64,000 nucleotides of DNA from Rotaria sp. Silwood1. Its lineage: Eukaryota; Rotifera; Eurotatoria; Philodinida; Philodinidae. The stretch is taken from assembly GCA_905250075.1 (NCBI GenBank), contig CAJNOP010000120.1, forward strand, positions 429,993 through 493,992. Direction: 5' to 3'. The notes under the pieces were generated by a model. It did not search any database and was not told the origin of the DNA. It saw only the letters and a list, made by a program, of their open reading frames with translations. The position numbers were made by a program, and so were the translations under genes. This document shows positions 1-13,204 of the stretch, one piece after another. Numbering within the stretch: position 1 is the stretch's first letter; the number at the start of each line of letters is the position of its first letter.

Positions 1-425
1 TCAAACTACTAAAACAAACGCTAAAGAAAAAAAAAAAGAACTGAAAAAGATTCTCTGAAATATCTGAAGTTGGAAAAAAAAGACAATCACTATCACTTGT
101 AATTTTTTGTTTGATCGCTAACAATACAAACAAACAAAAAAAAAAAGAAGAGAGAGAAGAAGAAAAAAAATGATTCATAATACTTATGATGCGATAACAA
201 CATCCGAAGAAAAAAAAAACATAAAGATAGATAAATCACAAAAAAATTCACTGGTATAAAGAGACAAAAAAAAACATACTTGTTTTCATCATTCGGAACT
301 ATTTGCTGCAAAGTATTATTAAAACAAAAAACATCTGCTTGCAAAGACATCCGAGATTATCTGACAACTACAAATATAAAAAAAAAAAATAAGAATAAGA
401 AAATTTCATTTTATTGTCAAATAAA
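1..425. other. AT-rich non-coding flank
   Basis: This stretch is dominated by poly-A and poly-T runs. I see no coding exon, RNA gene or clear repeat boundary in it. It lies 3' of the nanos-like gene, beyond the MITE. Confidence 0.5.
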
Positions 426-629
426 CTATGGCGTAGCCAGGAATTTTTGAACACTCGGTAATTTTCTACTCAAACTATTTTAATCAATGGGTAACTATAG
501 GTAATCGTCCTTCAAAAATGATTCATAGGCAATAGTGAACAATTGACGAACAGCCCATCACTAGAGTCCATAGATTGATCTCAGATTTTTGAACTCGACA
601 AGTTCTATTTATGGGTAGCTACGCCACTG
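426..629. mobile_element. Degraded hAT-like MITE downstream of nanos
   Basis: The ends form an imperfect terminal inverted repeat: the left end reads ctatggcgtagccagg and the right end reads gtagctacgccactg. Flanking 8-mers (caaataaa on the left, cataaaaa on the right) match at 6 of 8 positions, compatible with a decayed 8-bp target duplication. At 204 bp with no ORF it would be non-autonomous. The hAT assignment rests only on the 8-bp spacing and the end type. Confidence 0.5.
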
Positions 630-650
630 CATAAAAAAATATCTACTTGT

Positions 651-2861
651 TTATAAATTACTACCAGCCCAACCACCAGTCAATGCAGGCCAAAGTGAAG
701 CAGGACTATTAGCTGGTGAACTACTACCAATGGGTCCAAAAATTGCAGGCATTGATGCTGTCATATTATCATCAAGTCCAAATGTTTGCATACATTGTGT
801 ACGAATCATTTTTTCGTACGGAGTTGCTACATGTCTATTATCATCACCAGCTGCTTGACAATATTTAATTGTATGAGCTATTTGAAATAGATTTAAGATT
901 ATAAATAAAAAAAAAAAAAAAAAAAGAATAAATAAAATTACCTTGTGCACCTGTTGCACCACAGATTGGACATTGATAAGCACGTAATATTGGACATGTG
1001 ACATTACCAACTGAATCTTTTAATGAATGACTTGTATAAATAAGTTCATTTTCACCATTATTACGACAAAAAACACAAACCTAAAAAGGAAAGGACATAA
1101 AATAATTTTTTTTTCTATTTAGGAAAAAGCAACTTTGCTTTCTTTCGTTTACTTCTTTTTTCATGCCACATCTTCGTTTCCATCGTGCTTCTCGAATCAA
1201 ATGTTTAATTATTTCAATATCAATTTTTTCTGAACGTAATGGTCGATTATTATTATTATTTGTATTAGCTGCAAGAATTTGTTGTGCTGCTGTACTTAAT
1301 GTTATATTTGCATTAAAAGCTGCCATTTGTTGTTGTTGATTTTGACGTAACATTGCTGTCATTTCTGCTAAAAGCCAAGCATCATTTGATTGAAATTGAT
1401 TCATTATTGGTGGATTTTGTTGTTGTGGTTGTTGCTGATGTTGTTGTAATGGTTGAGAATGAGAAAGTGGTGGCATACCAATTGGAAGTAAAGGACGATG
1501 TTGTTGTTGTTGTTGTTGTGTTGATGATGGTGGTGGGTGTGGGGGTAGTGGTGGTGGTTGTTGCCATAATGGACGTTGTGTTTGTTGAGGTAATGGTAAT
1601 AATTGTTGAGTTTGATGTGTAACAGGTGATTGTGGATGAAATGATGATGAATGACTATATGGACTATTTGTTGGTGTTGGATTTGAATTTGGTAGAAAAA
1701 GTGAGTTTGTTGCATTCATACGTTGTGAAAATGGTGAACTTGTCAAATGAGGTGGTGGTGGTGGTTGAAGTGGTGAAGGTTGTTGAAGAGGTTTAAAATT
1801 AAGTTGTGGTGTTGAAGGTGCATATGAATTACTATTAATACGTGGTCGAGATAATGTTGAAAATGAAAGTGTATCATCATTAGTTGTACCATTTGAAGTA
1901 ATTAATGTTGACCAAGATGTTGTTGATGATGCACAAGGTGTTCCAATGTTCGATGATAAACCATCACCAACATGATCCATATATGGATATAAATGATTTG
2001 GTTCTTTAAAAAAAAAAAGAATTCTCTTTAAAACAAAATAATTTGTTTTTGTTTTCTATACGAACCATTGGTTATATCAGTATGTTGAGCTGATATTGAT
2101 TGATGTCTATTTGTTGTAGCGCTAAGAGATGGAATAGTAAGTGGAAGATCAAGAGCTATGAAAATAAAAATAATAAAAATATTCTAATTATTAATATAAC
2201 TAACTTGTTGATGATGGAAAAGTTGAATCGGATAAACGACGATGACTACTAAAATATCGATCAATACTTGTTGGTGTTAATAAATTAGTAGTAGTTGTTG
2301 TTGTTTTTGATGTAGTATCATTAATACGTGGAAATAATAAATTAGTGTTTCGAATTTCATTCGTTGAACATCCTAATGGCCAATTTGTATTAGTAACATC
2401 AGCACTTCTTGGTGGTGTTATTGGTAAATTAGAATTAATTGTCATTGTTTGAAAAGCATTCGTTGCACTATTTATTGAATCAAGTAGTCGACGTGGAATT
2501 AATGGTGTTGGTGGTGGTGTTGCTTCCAAAGGCATCATTTTAAATGGTGGTGGTTTGAAGACACCTTTTATATTTTTTTAAATAAAAAAAAAACAAAAAA
2601 TTTTCATAAATGAAATTTTCTTGTTAACTTACCTAAACCCATACCACTAATTTCATCGATTGATGACGAAGATAGAGTTCCATTACTAGTTGGAACAATA
2701 GATGAATTATCTTCATCTTCTTCTACATTATCTTCTTCTGTATAGAACAAATCATCATCTTGTTCTATATCTTCATCAATAGTACTTGATAATGGTGAAT
2801 ATTGATCAACTAAATCAGATTCTTCATTTATTGAATAACCACGACCGAGAATTGATTCCAT
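651..2861 (-). CDS. nanos: Nanos-family RNA-binding zinc-finger protein
   Basis: Six exons can be joined in frame with GT-AG introns: 2633-2861, 2205-2564, 2066-2155, 1153-2003, 942-1080 and 651-877, giving about 631 residues. Exons 5 and 6 encode the complete nanos double CCHC zinc finger with family spacing: C-x2-C-x12-H-x10-C, then C-x2-C-x7-H-x4-C (CVFC...H...C, CPIC...H...C). In the family this domain binds RNA together with Pumilio and represses translation in germ cells. The N-terminal 500 or so residues are low complexity: an acidic stretch in exon 1, then Gln/Pro/Ser/Asn-rich sequence in exon 4, so the protein is much longer than most animal Nanos proteins. The start at MESILGRG is the only sensible ATG of exon 1. 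The domain call is very firm; the exact 5' end is inferred. Confidence 0.93.
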
Positions 2862-5800
2862 TTTTTATTTGTATTAATTTATTTAAATTTGATTCAAATT
2901 GTTATTTTTTTTTTGATTGTGATTAAATGTACGAATATAATATCAAAGATAAAGAATATTGCGATTACAAAAACACACACACACTCTCTCTCTTTTCGTT
3001 CTAAAATACAAAGTGAATTCATATACTTTCGCCAGGGATAAACATAAAACAAAGAGATCTATTTCTATTAATTCTTCATTTTTAGTTATACCATAAGTTA
3101 CTGTAGTATCTTATGATTTACTTTGAAGAATGAATATACAGAGGAAAATTTTTCTTTTCTCGCTTTAGTAGACGAATATTCGAGACGAAATAGGGAGAAA
3201 AAAAAATCATAGAATATAATCCCTCGAACGAAATAGACTGTACAGATATATATATATTTTACGAGAGAGAGAGATAGATAGAAAGAAAAACGATATTGAT
3301 ATGTAGCCAATGATGTAATTTTACCCTGGATACTAAGTTTAAACTTGAAAAATACATATGATACAGAATGAAAGATTTTTGAACTTATTCATTTTGAACA
3401 TATGATAGTTTTGTTCTATTACCGAATCGAATCCAGTTGAATTAACAGATGTTTCTTTCGCATGATATGATTTGCTGTCTAGTTGCCGTCAGTGGTGAAT
3501 CTAGGATTTTGGAAGGGGGGAGGGGTGTGCTTAGCTGAAGGAGGTTACGATCACGAGTAAAAAGAACATTTTGAGATGCACTCGAAGTGGTATGAAGTTT
3601 TTTTCATTTGTTTCTGCTGGGAAAAATCGAAAAAATTTTCTCGAAGGGGATACGATCACCACATCGCACCCCCTCCCCCCCCCCCCCGTAAATCCACCAT
3701 TGGTTACCGTTAAACTATTAAACAAACGAGAAAGAGTTTCTATAGATTAAATAAATGAAAATATTAAAGAATTACGTTTTTCAACGACAGATATTTAAAT
3801 AAGACTAATTTAAGAATCTACTATGCAATTCAACTGTATTTATTGCGACATCTAGTTAAACGTTTGATTTTATCAAATTTTATGTATTTAAGGTATTTCC
3901 ACTCCCCCTCCTCCAAAAAAGTGTCAATTTTGGTCAAATTTGTCGGTTTTGTGAGTGAAAGTTCGTAACATAGAGTCATTTGTCTACTTTCGAATGCACC
4001 ATAGTTGATTGATTTTAGGATGAAGTTTAAGGAGATTACATAGATTTTTCTGAACCTCCCATAGAGGATAATAACGTTTTTTCTCAAAATAGGATTTTTA
4101 GTTTTTACGTTTCCATGTGTTCTAGATTTTTTCGCCATTTTTAACGCGAAAAGGTTGGGCTTAGTGTCAAAATGAAGTCAAAAATTAGCTCTACAACATA
4201 ACAGAATCGAATTTTTCGATTTCTTCATTAATGCGTATAAAAAAAACTAACTGTTCTGTACCTACATCGCTAGGGTTTTTCATACTTGACGTGAGAAATT
4301 TTCTCAATAGTACAAGATGAAAGAAAACCGAAAAATCGAGCCTTATTAACTTGTAGCACCACATCTCAGCTATATTTTAGAACCAGATTGAACTTTCTAG
4401 CATTTGAAATGGCGGAGAAATCTAGGATGCGCTGAAACCTAAATCTTGACCCATAGTCTTCAACTAAATCTTCGTAGACTTCACGTTTCCAGCTGAAATT
4501 TTTACTGTGAGCTGTCTAGCTCGAGATACACTTCCGCTGGAAATTTCATTAAGATTCAATGCTTCAAAAATAAAGTTTCACTTTAGAGGGAGGTGGCCCT
4601 TAAAAATAACTCGAAAGAGCCCACGTTTAAAGAAAAGAAGAGTACGGATAATAAACGAAAATGTCATTTTGCTCGTTCTGACAAATTGTACTAATCAATA
4701 GATTTAATTAATCTAATTGAATAAAATAAGATTTGTTTTTTTTTGCAAACAACAAATCTACGCCTAGAATATCTCATTTGATAAAATTTGTCTATCTAAT
4801 GTTTGGAATCATTAGATAGAATTCCTTTCTCTTGTTTAAGATGATGAATTAACAGATAAATTTATTATAGAGAAACTATATAATTCATAACAAGATTATT
4901 TTCTAGAATATAATTATCTTATTAAATGTAAATTAATACTTATTGATACTCAATCTGTAAGTCTTCTTGATCTATTATTTAAATATAGACTAATAATTAA
5001 AGATCGTTTTACTAGAAAGATAATTGAATGTTTATATTACTTTTTAAGTCAATTGTGTGGTCATAGAAATAACTTTGACAAAACTATATTAAACTATTGT
5101 TATTGATTTCAATAAAGAATTATATTCTATGGAGTTTTGAAAATTTCGAATATATCATATTAATCTATTATTCACTTATTTCTCTCAAATATAACTGAAT
5201 ATATTGGCTTTTGTACAATTACTTTGATATTAATAGAAATTACACTATACACTTGATATCTACAAAAAAAAACAACGATGAAAAACTATGATTATCTCTT
5301 CATGCATGATTGTTTTGTTACTCTATGTCATTTTTTTGTTTTGAAACTCACGGAAGACATTGATTCTGATAAATATTAATCATAATATTTCAACATCAGT
5401 ATTTGTGTCGATATTTTTTTGAATGAATATCAACTATAACTCTTTCCTTATCTATAAAAGTAGTGACTTAAAACCAATATGTTTGAATGATTTCAAAACA
5501 TTTAAGATTCATGCTTAAGACAAATATTTGTTCTTATTTGATACGAATGACGTCATATGTTTATTTTTGCTCATTGTAACTTGTTCGACTGTTAGATTAT
5601 GTCAATGTTGAAATAAAAAATTCATGCCAATGATATGATTAATTGAACTTGATCCAAACTATCATGAATAGAACTTTATTGATCAAAGAATTTATTGAAA
5701 ATAACAAAGACTAATCATAAATATCCTTGAAGATGATTTTTGTAATTAATCTTTTAAGATAAGTATATTTAATGTAAACTAAATATAGAAATGATACTTC

Positions 5801-8037
5801 ATCAATTGGCATTGAACAACAATATCTTTAATTATAACAAATTCATTTTTGTTTTGATATTCAGCTAATCAACCATTAGAAACCATCATTAATTTAATAT
5901 TGTTTATGAATAATTTATCCTTTTCATACATTATAATGTATTTTCTTTTTACAATAAATAGAATTAGTTTGTTTCTAATACAAGAAGTATAATACGATAT
6001 TTAACTACTATTAGATACTTTTTTTTGCTATGTATGCTTGACAAATGTAGAAATTATGATGAACTAGTTCATTTTTACAACAGGCTACATTTATTAAAGA
6101 TAATAATATTTATTTTAGACTAAATCTTTCTTAACATAAAATATAGATATATAATTTAAAGAATAGTTGATGTTTGATTATTGTTTGGAATCTTACGAAA
6201 TATATATGACATAAATACTTTCAATAATCTTTCCATATGTGTGTGTAGGAAGAAAATGAAAGTAATCTTTTCTGATAGACAAGATGTGAACTTTGCTAAA
6301 GTGCTAATCGACATAGACATGCTCTTTTCCATCGGACAAGTTTATTTTCCTAACAACTTTGTATATACAAAAAAAAAAAAACGAGATTTTCTTTTTCTTT
6401 TCTATTAGTAATTTAATAATCGACGATTTGTATACATATATGTTATTTCTTTCAAAAACCTTTTCTCTCTTTCTCTTCGTTTGTTATATGTAATTGATAC
6501 TTTCTTATAAGAACTAATCATCTCATTTGTTTGTTTTACTGGTCAAAAAAGAAAACTGAAAGCTCACCATATTTCTTCATATTATAACGGATGATATTAA
6601 TCAAGATTCTTTTTTTTTTTTATTTGTTTTCAAATCAGTGATAAAAATCCATTAGCATAATTTGAAATTTTGTTCTTGTTTCTTTTTTTTTTTCTTTTTT
6701 ATCAAGAAAAAGAATGAAAAAAAAAAAAACTATATAATTGTAACAGTTCATCTAGCAGATTTATATTGAACAGACAAGAACAACAACAACAACAACAATA
6801 ATAATAACAGGAATACGTTCATCATTGAACAAACTATGCAAATGACGAACGATATAGATAAGAGATATCATCTTGGCATTTCTTAATTTTATGCAGCATC
6901 AAGTTTTTGTTTGCTTGTTGTTTTGAGAAACACAAAAGAAGACGATGAAGAAGAGTTTGTTATTTCTTCTAACTAAGTGATCTTTGCCGCGTTAACAGTA
7001 AAAGTATTTTTTTTTTTCGTATTCATTTGGGAATTGTTTGAAAACATAACAATTCATTTTTTTTTTGTGCTTCAGATTTCGATTTATTCAAAAGCAAAGA
7101 AAAGATAACAAACTATTTTTCTTCCATTAGCCAATCAATGGAAGAAAAATGGGTGGAGACTTCGATTGACTTAGTTTTAGTTCATTTAACTATTTGTGTT
7201 GATCGACGAAGACAAATCATCTAGATGCCTGCCTTTATAGAAGGACGAGATAGGATAGAAGGCTTCTTCGTCTCTTTTGTATAATAAACGAGCCGTTGAC
7301 ATACGTGCGTGCGCACAAGTTATCAACGACAATCACCCTAATTGCCCTTTGCTCGTGCAAAATCTACTCAAAACGAGTAAAAAAAACATTTCTTCGTTGT
7401 TTCTTTTTTTAGTAATCAATTGTCAAGATGCATAATGCAAGATAATTTTCTTTTTCTTTTTTTGTCTTGTTTTTTTTTTTTTTTTTGTTTTATTTTTGTC
7501 ATCTGTTGTTTATACTCACTTTATTTTCTCACATAAATAAAAAGAAAAAGAAAACTAAAAAGAGTTGTGTTCACATACTGGATCAAACGAAGAGAAGAAC
7601 ATATATGGATAGAGTATCTTTCTTATACATATGGACCAATCGGCAAATTTACGCACTTCGACCATGTATCTATCTGGCAACCAGCCGAAGGGAAAAGAAA
7701 ATCGACGAGCGAGAAATAAAGAGAGAGAGAGGGAGAAGAAGAAAAAGCAAGAATAAGAGTACTGCCATTAATCTTCTTCTTTGCCGACAACGACACAGTA
7801 CATTCTACTTCTTTATTCGAATGGTATTGACTCTCTTTTCCTCTCTCTTTCTCTCTCAACTACGACGGTGGCTTACATTCGGTTCTGCAGATAACTGATT
7901 AATAAAATTAGAGCCGTGCGCATACAGATTATATAGTCGGTCGAAAATTCGGTTAGAGGAAAAAGGGTTCAAATATATTGAATTAACACCTTGCCTTCAA
8001 TTGACAATTAGTCCCAATTCACAGCCATCAATTTACT
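2862..8037. other. Gene-free spacer between nanos and the Alx gene
   Basis: This 5.2-kb spacer separates two divergent developmental genes, so both 5' regulatory regions should lie here. It contains a CA/CT microsatellite (about 2972-2993), AT and GA/GATA simple repeats (about 3247-3285), the MITE at 3490-3702, CAA/AAT trinucleotide runs (about 6781-6806) and purine/pyrimidine tracts (about 7715-7860). I found no exon or RNA gene. ORFs here are in low-complexity sequence. Confidence 0.6.
3490..3702. mobile_element. hAT-like MITE with 8-bp target duplication
   Basis: Terminal inverted repeats are cagtggtgaatctagg at the left and the complement of caatggtggatttacgg at the right. The flanking 8-mers gttgccgt and gttaccgt differ at one position, as expected for an aged 8-bp target-site duplication. 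The 213-bp element has no ORF and contains a 15-base C tract near 3674-3687. The 8-bp duplication points to hAT-type mobilisation, but no transposase is present. Confidence 0.7.
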
Positions 8038-9921
8038 ATGATACATCATCCTCATTCAGGTAAATACTTTTCTTTTTCTGTTTTTTTTCTTATTAATAAA
8101 ACTAAAGAAAGCTTAAATTGAATATCATCATTCAAAATGACTTATATCATTAACTACATATCACATTGCGAACGTTTTACGATGTATACATACATATCAT
8201 AGAGAAGATTGATTCCTTCTTTTCTTTTTTGTTAGTTGATGTGGCTTCTTCCAAGATGATTGAGTTGTTATTGCTCAGCAGGTATATCAAGCGTATGTGC
8301 GTGCCTCCACGCCTATTGCAAGAGAATAAGAGATAAGCAGACAGATCGAACGTGATCATTGCTACTGATTTCATTTCCGTTCATTCCTTCGGGAAATATA
8401 TTACGTTCGAAATCAAGAGCTTTCAAAGATAAGACTAGTCAAAAAAAAAAAAAAAAAAGAAAAAAAGAAAACAACTATCATTATTTCTCTAGAACCACCA
8501 TGTATGGATTCAAGTAAAAAATTATGTGTACAACATAATAATACAAACAGTGGTTCATCATCTGATGAAGGTGATACAACAAATGATTCAAATGGAAATG
8601 ATACAAAACGAAAAAAACGACGAAATCGTACAACATTTACATCATTTCAACTTGAAGAAATGGAACGTGTCTTTCAAAAGACTCATTATCCAGATGTTTA
8701 TGTACGCGAACAACTTGCTCTTCGATGTGATTTGACGGAAGCACGAGTACAGGTATGTATGTTTCATATGAAACAATGTCTTTAACAAACACATCTGGTA
8801 TTCATACCAACTTTTCTTTCTTCTCTCTACACATTATAACCAATCAGAAAAAGAAAAAAACAAAAGAAATTTCTTTCTTTATTTTCTTCTTATTTCTCAG
8901 TCAATATCTCAGAATAATAAAATGACTCGATGTGAATGTCAAAGGTCTATTAAAGACTATAGACAAAGATAAATTTATTAAAGCAGAAAAAAAAAATTAT
9001 TAGATCAAATCTAAAATAACAATATGTGTTCGTAGATCGGATAATGAGTCTGTTGATAGATACTGATAAAGGACCAATCAAAGAACAATAGATAAATTAG
9101 AAGAATTCTACATTGAATACATTTTTTTACTTCTTCAAAGAAATTCTATTAATATTCAATCATCTTTTATAGATTTATTTAGTAATCTAAAACTTATGAA
9201 TTCATGTAGCAATTTCTATTTTATTTACTTCAAAAATTCTTTCGTTAAATTCAAATGAAAACTCAAAATAGATTATCTTATGTAGAAAGAAAACATATAT
9301 TATAAGAATATAATAAAAATAAAATAAAATGATTAACAATTATTTTTATAGGTTTGGTTTCAAAATCGACGTGCTAAATGGCGTAAACGTGAACGATATA
9401 CAAATGCACCTCAAATACGTTCATTAACGGTACCTACAACAAATCCCTATGATATCTCATTGATTTCGGCTGCAAGCAGTCAATATCCATCGGTATTTTT
9501 ATTCATTGACGTTTCTTTTCAAAAAAAAAGAAAAATCTTTTTCATCATTTTTTATTTATTATTATTATTATTATAGTTAGCAGCTAGTAATGGTTGGTGT
9601 TCATCATCAACAGCATCATTAGGTCATGTTCCTCTTCGAGATCATCATCAACAACAACAATCTCAACAACAAACAGGATCACCATGTCAAACTCTTTCAT
9701 CATCTCCGTCCATGATGATGTCAAGTGCAATACCAAATTTTATGGGTATGCCTTATGCATTTCCACCACCACCGCCACAACAACAAACATCTCATTCAAC
9801 AAATAACTTCAATCCATGTCCATATACTGGATATAATCTTAATCCTGATCATCGAAGTACCTCAATTGCTGCATTACGTCTGAAAGCTCGTGAACATAGT
9901 GTAGCACTGGGTGGCATGTAA
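8038..9921 (+). CDS. Alx-type paired-like homeodomain transcription factor
   Basis: Four exons join in frame: 8038-8059, 8493-8752, 9352-9492 and 9577-9921, about 255 residues. The homeodomain spans roughly residues 43-105 ([18 protein letters not shown] ... [16 protein letters not shown]) and carries an intron between ARVQ and VWFQ, the classic position 46/47 of Prd-class homeoboxes. The sequence just after it (RERY...YDIS) resembles ALX1/CART1. The C-terminus carries an OAR motif ([16 protein letters not shown]), typical of aristaless/Alx/Arx proteins. It should be a nuclear DNA-binding regulator. The middle is Gln/His/Ser rich. Exon 1 (seven codons) is inferred from a good donor site and a matching phase. 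The alternative family call is Arx/aristaless; the homeodomain favours Alx. Confidence 0.88.
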
Positions 9922-12900
9922 ATATCGATACATTTTTTTTTCTTTTGTTTGTTGCGTCATTGTATGTCAGTGGAACAGTGGTGGATTGTCTCTGTGTGTT
10001 CGTGTGTCTGTGTATTTAAAGAGAAAAAAAAGGCAAAAAAGAAACTAACAGATGTTATACGTTTTGCTTATCTTCTCTATCGGCTACCTGAAAGAAAAAG
10101 TAAAGAAGAATATTTCTTTTCTCTTGAGTTCCAATGTCTTTGTCAAGTGTTCAATTCAACTGGCAATTATCTTGAAACAAGTAAAATTGGATGATGAGGA
10201 TGATGATCGATGATAAATTGAGTCTTTTATTCTATAAAGAATAAAAACAAAAAAAAGAATATCAGACACAAGTTCAAAGATGTTGTTCATCTTTATTATT
10301 TATTTGATTGTATACTTCGGACAATGGAAAGATTGAAGTCAATCATCAATGATGATGGTTAATTGTTCACTGATAGGATCATCATCATCATCAACAACAT
10401 CTATTCCCACTAGACAAACATGTCCACATCTCAGTCGTGTGGTGTATGCATGCATATATATTAAGATATACTAAGCAATAGAACAGCATTGTTCACACGT
10501 TTGTTTCTTGAAAGAAAACAAAACACATGAATGAATATAGAAGTAACAAGCAGACATGCTGTGTATGCCGTCGTTTGTCTGATGATATTTGAAGGTTGAT
10601 ACGCTCTATATGATGTTTATATCAAAATGAAGAAGACAAGACACTTGAAGCATAGCGGGTGGTTTATAGAATTCATGAGGCTACTTATAAATAGGTTCTA
10701 CAAAGATGTTTATAACAAAATCTGTTTTATAATAAATATAGTTCTTCTAATATGTAAATATAACATAGAGAAATATTTTATGGTTCAAAAAAAAAAGCAT
10801 AAAAAGATTTCTTCTCTATTATCATTAATATCAATTTCATTTCATCATTGTATATAATGATGATTCACTAGTATAAAAAACTTATCATGAGATTTAAAAC
10901 GAACAAAACAATTTTTTCAGTAGGTTATTAAAAGCATTAATTTCAAAGTATATATATATGAAACGAACTGAATAAAGAACAAGCATTAGGACGTAAAAAA
11001 GCGGATTTCGATATCCTGCCATCACTAGAATAATAAAAAACAACAATGTAGTACTTGAGTCTTTTGAGTGACACGAACATATTATTGCATATTTGTCAAT
11101 TATTGTTGTCTCTTGTCAGTTAAAAACATGTAAAACAAAAAGAACCATTTTAATACTAAATAGCAAACATTTATTTTTACTGTTGTTTTTAGCTGATCTT
11201 AAACATAAATGTATATTTAAGTCAATCTGAAATAGAAATAATATATAGATACAATTCTGTTACTATTTTCAAAGTTTTTTTTTTTGTATCTACTTCATAT
11301 TGAATAATTTGTTGTAATTATATCTAATAAGATGACTAATTGAGAAAGTATTTTTTTACAATTACAAATAAAAATGTAAAAACTCTTTATTGATGTTGAC
11401 TAGTTTTATTAGATGTTTAATTGCATGAGATTTATTTGTTAAACAATTTTCAATTAGTGATGAAGTTTTCTTTCGATTAATTTTTGGTGTTACAACTTAT
11501 TTTGTTCATTTTATTGATTAATCATATTATAAATAATCAATATTTCAAACAATAGAAAATCTTGTCACAGTATGTTCTATTAAAACATTTGATCTTGCTG
11601 TGTTGATTTTGCTTATTTGAGGAGCAACACGTTTAGTAATGGATTAGACTAAAAATCATTTTAGTATATTTGGTGGTTTATGTGTGAGTTCTACCTACAA
11701 CAATAAAATTAGTATTAAATTATGTATCAATTATATTAGCCACTATGAGTATCATATTGTTTTTTTTTTTATTAAATCAATAAATGCATCACTCGGCATT
11801 TCTTAATTGATTAAATATAAAAGCATTAGGCTATGCTCTAGCTAACGTTTTTTTATAATCTAAAATTTATTTCTGATCGATCTATTTGTGATAATCCAAA
11901 AAGATTTATAAATATATATACCGTAGGGTGCAAAAAAATTGCCGTTTAGTGCATAAACTTTATTTTAAGCTATTTCATACGTTCTTCGAACGATCATTCC
12001 CAAGTTATTTGCAAATGTTAGGTACTACCTTTATGCATTAAATGAACCTGGTATTGCTCGAAAATTTTTATATAGCTTCGTAAAAACGACTCATAATCCA
12101 AGCACCAGTTATATGCGATCTGCCCAATAGATCGTATTACATTATTGAAGTACTGATCATTGGGTAGAAGTTTGAAACTATTCTATAACGGTGACCTTCA
12201 CTCACACTAGTTATAATAAAATTTTCAAGATCGAAGAGTGTAGCAATATATTACAGTGAGGTCAACAATGTGGTTCGTCAGCCCTATATAGCTGAAACTA
12301 CTGTTTGGCCACTTAATAGTGCAACTCTCGGTTTAGCTAAATTATTCCACTAGACCATTCAATCAATTAATATGAATGAAAAACTTCGAGATATCGATAA
12401 ACCTAAAGAATTCTAACGTGAAAAGTAGAGTAAAACTCATGTGTAAGTTATAAATTTTTTAACTACTTCCAAGAACGTAAGATTATTGTCCCTTATGAAT
12501 TCATAGAGAGTGAGAAACTTTTAATGATTAATGTATTTATAGAGTACAGTATCTGTGTAATATAATCACATTAAAAAGTCCTCATATCTTATACTTCTAT
12601 TAGAAGAATCTTGGAAAGTCTATCGGCAATTATTTTTGCACTCTACTGTATATATATAATATACTACAAAATAAATTTTTATGCATCAATTCATATTATT
12701 CAGGTATTCTTCTTTTATCTGTTTTCTGTCGTATTGTTTATACAGCATCAAAAGACATTCATAAACCAGCAATTAATTCATCTGGTCTATTCGTACAATA
12801 TGGGATGTGGCAAATGGTGGCTTTTATTATTGATATTACTTAATTAAAAAGTATAACAGTTTATCTAATTTAAAGTGTTTCACCAGCTATTATAAGTATC

Positions 12901-13204
12901 CTTATGATCATTATTTTGGATTTCGAATAAACAGGATCAACGAAAAAGAAATTATACATATTTTTTGTTTTTGATATGATTTTATATTGTTGTTCACAGT
13001 TGTCTATTCACTTAATTAAATATGTACAATATTTTTGTCGTTTTGATTTTTTATTTATTTTATTTTTAGTACAAATATAGTAGAAAAAAAAAAGAAATAA
13101 CGTTAAGTATCACGATTATTTACTCAGAGAATAACTTTTATATGACTTTTTTTCTTTTTGAAAATTTTGTTTCAAATCTAGATTATAATTATAAGTAAAA
13201 TCAA
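9922..13204. other. Non-coding region with decayed ORF stretches
   Basis: The first few hundred bases are probably the 3' UTR of the Alx gene (AATAAA-like sites near 10238). The rest is AT-rich. Short stretches read like protein with interspersed stops, for example about 11590-11700 (hydrophobic, LLI-stop-GATRLVMD) and about 12240-12345 (YYSEVNNVVRQPYIAET), but I cannot assign a family. No intact gene is seen. Confidence 0.4.

Noticed and set aside
1353-1715. Long ORFs rich in Val, Thr or His/Asn on both strands over nanos exon 4
   Set aside because: They are frame shadows of the CAA/CCA-rich Gln/Pro coding sequence and have no domain.
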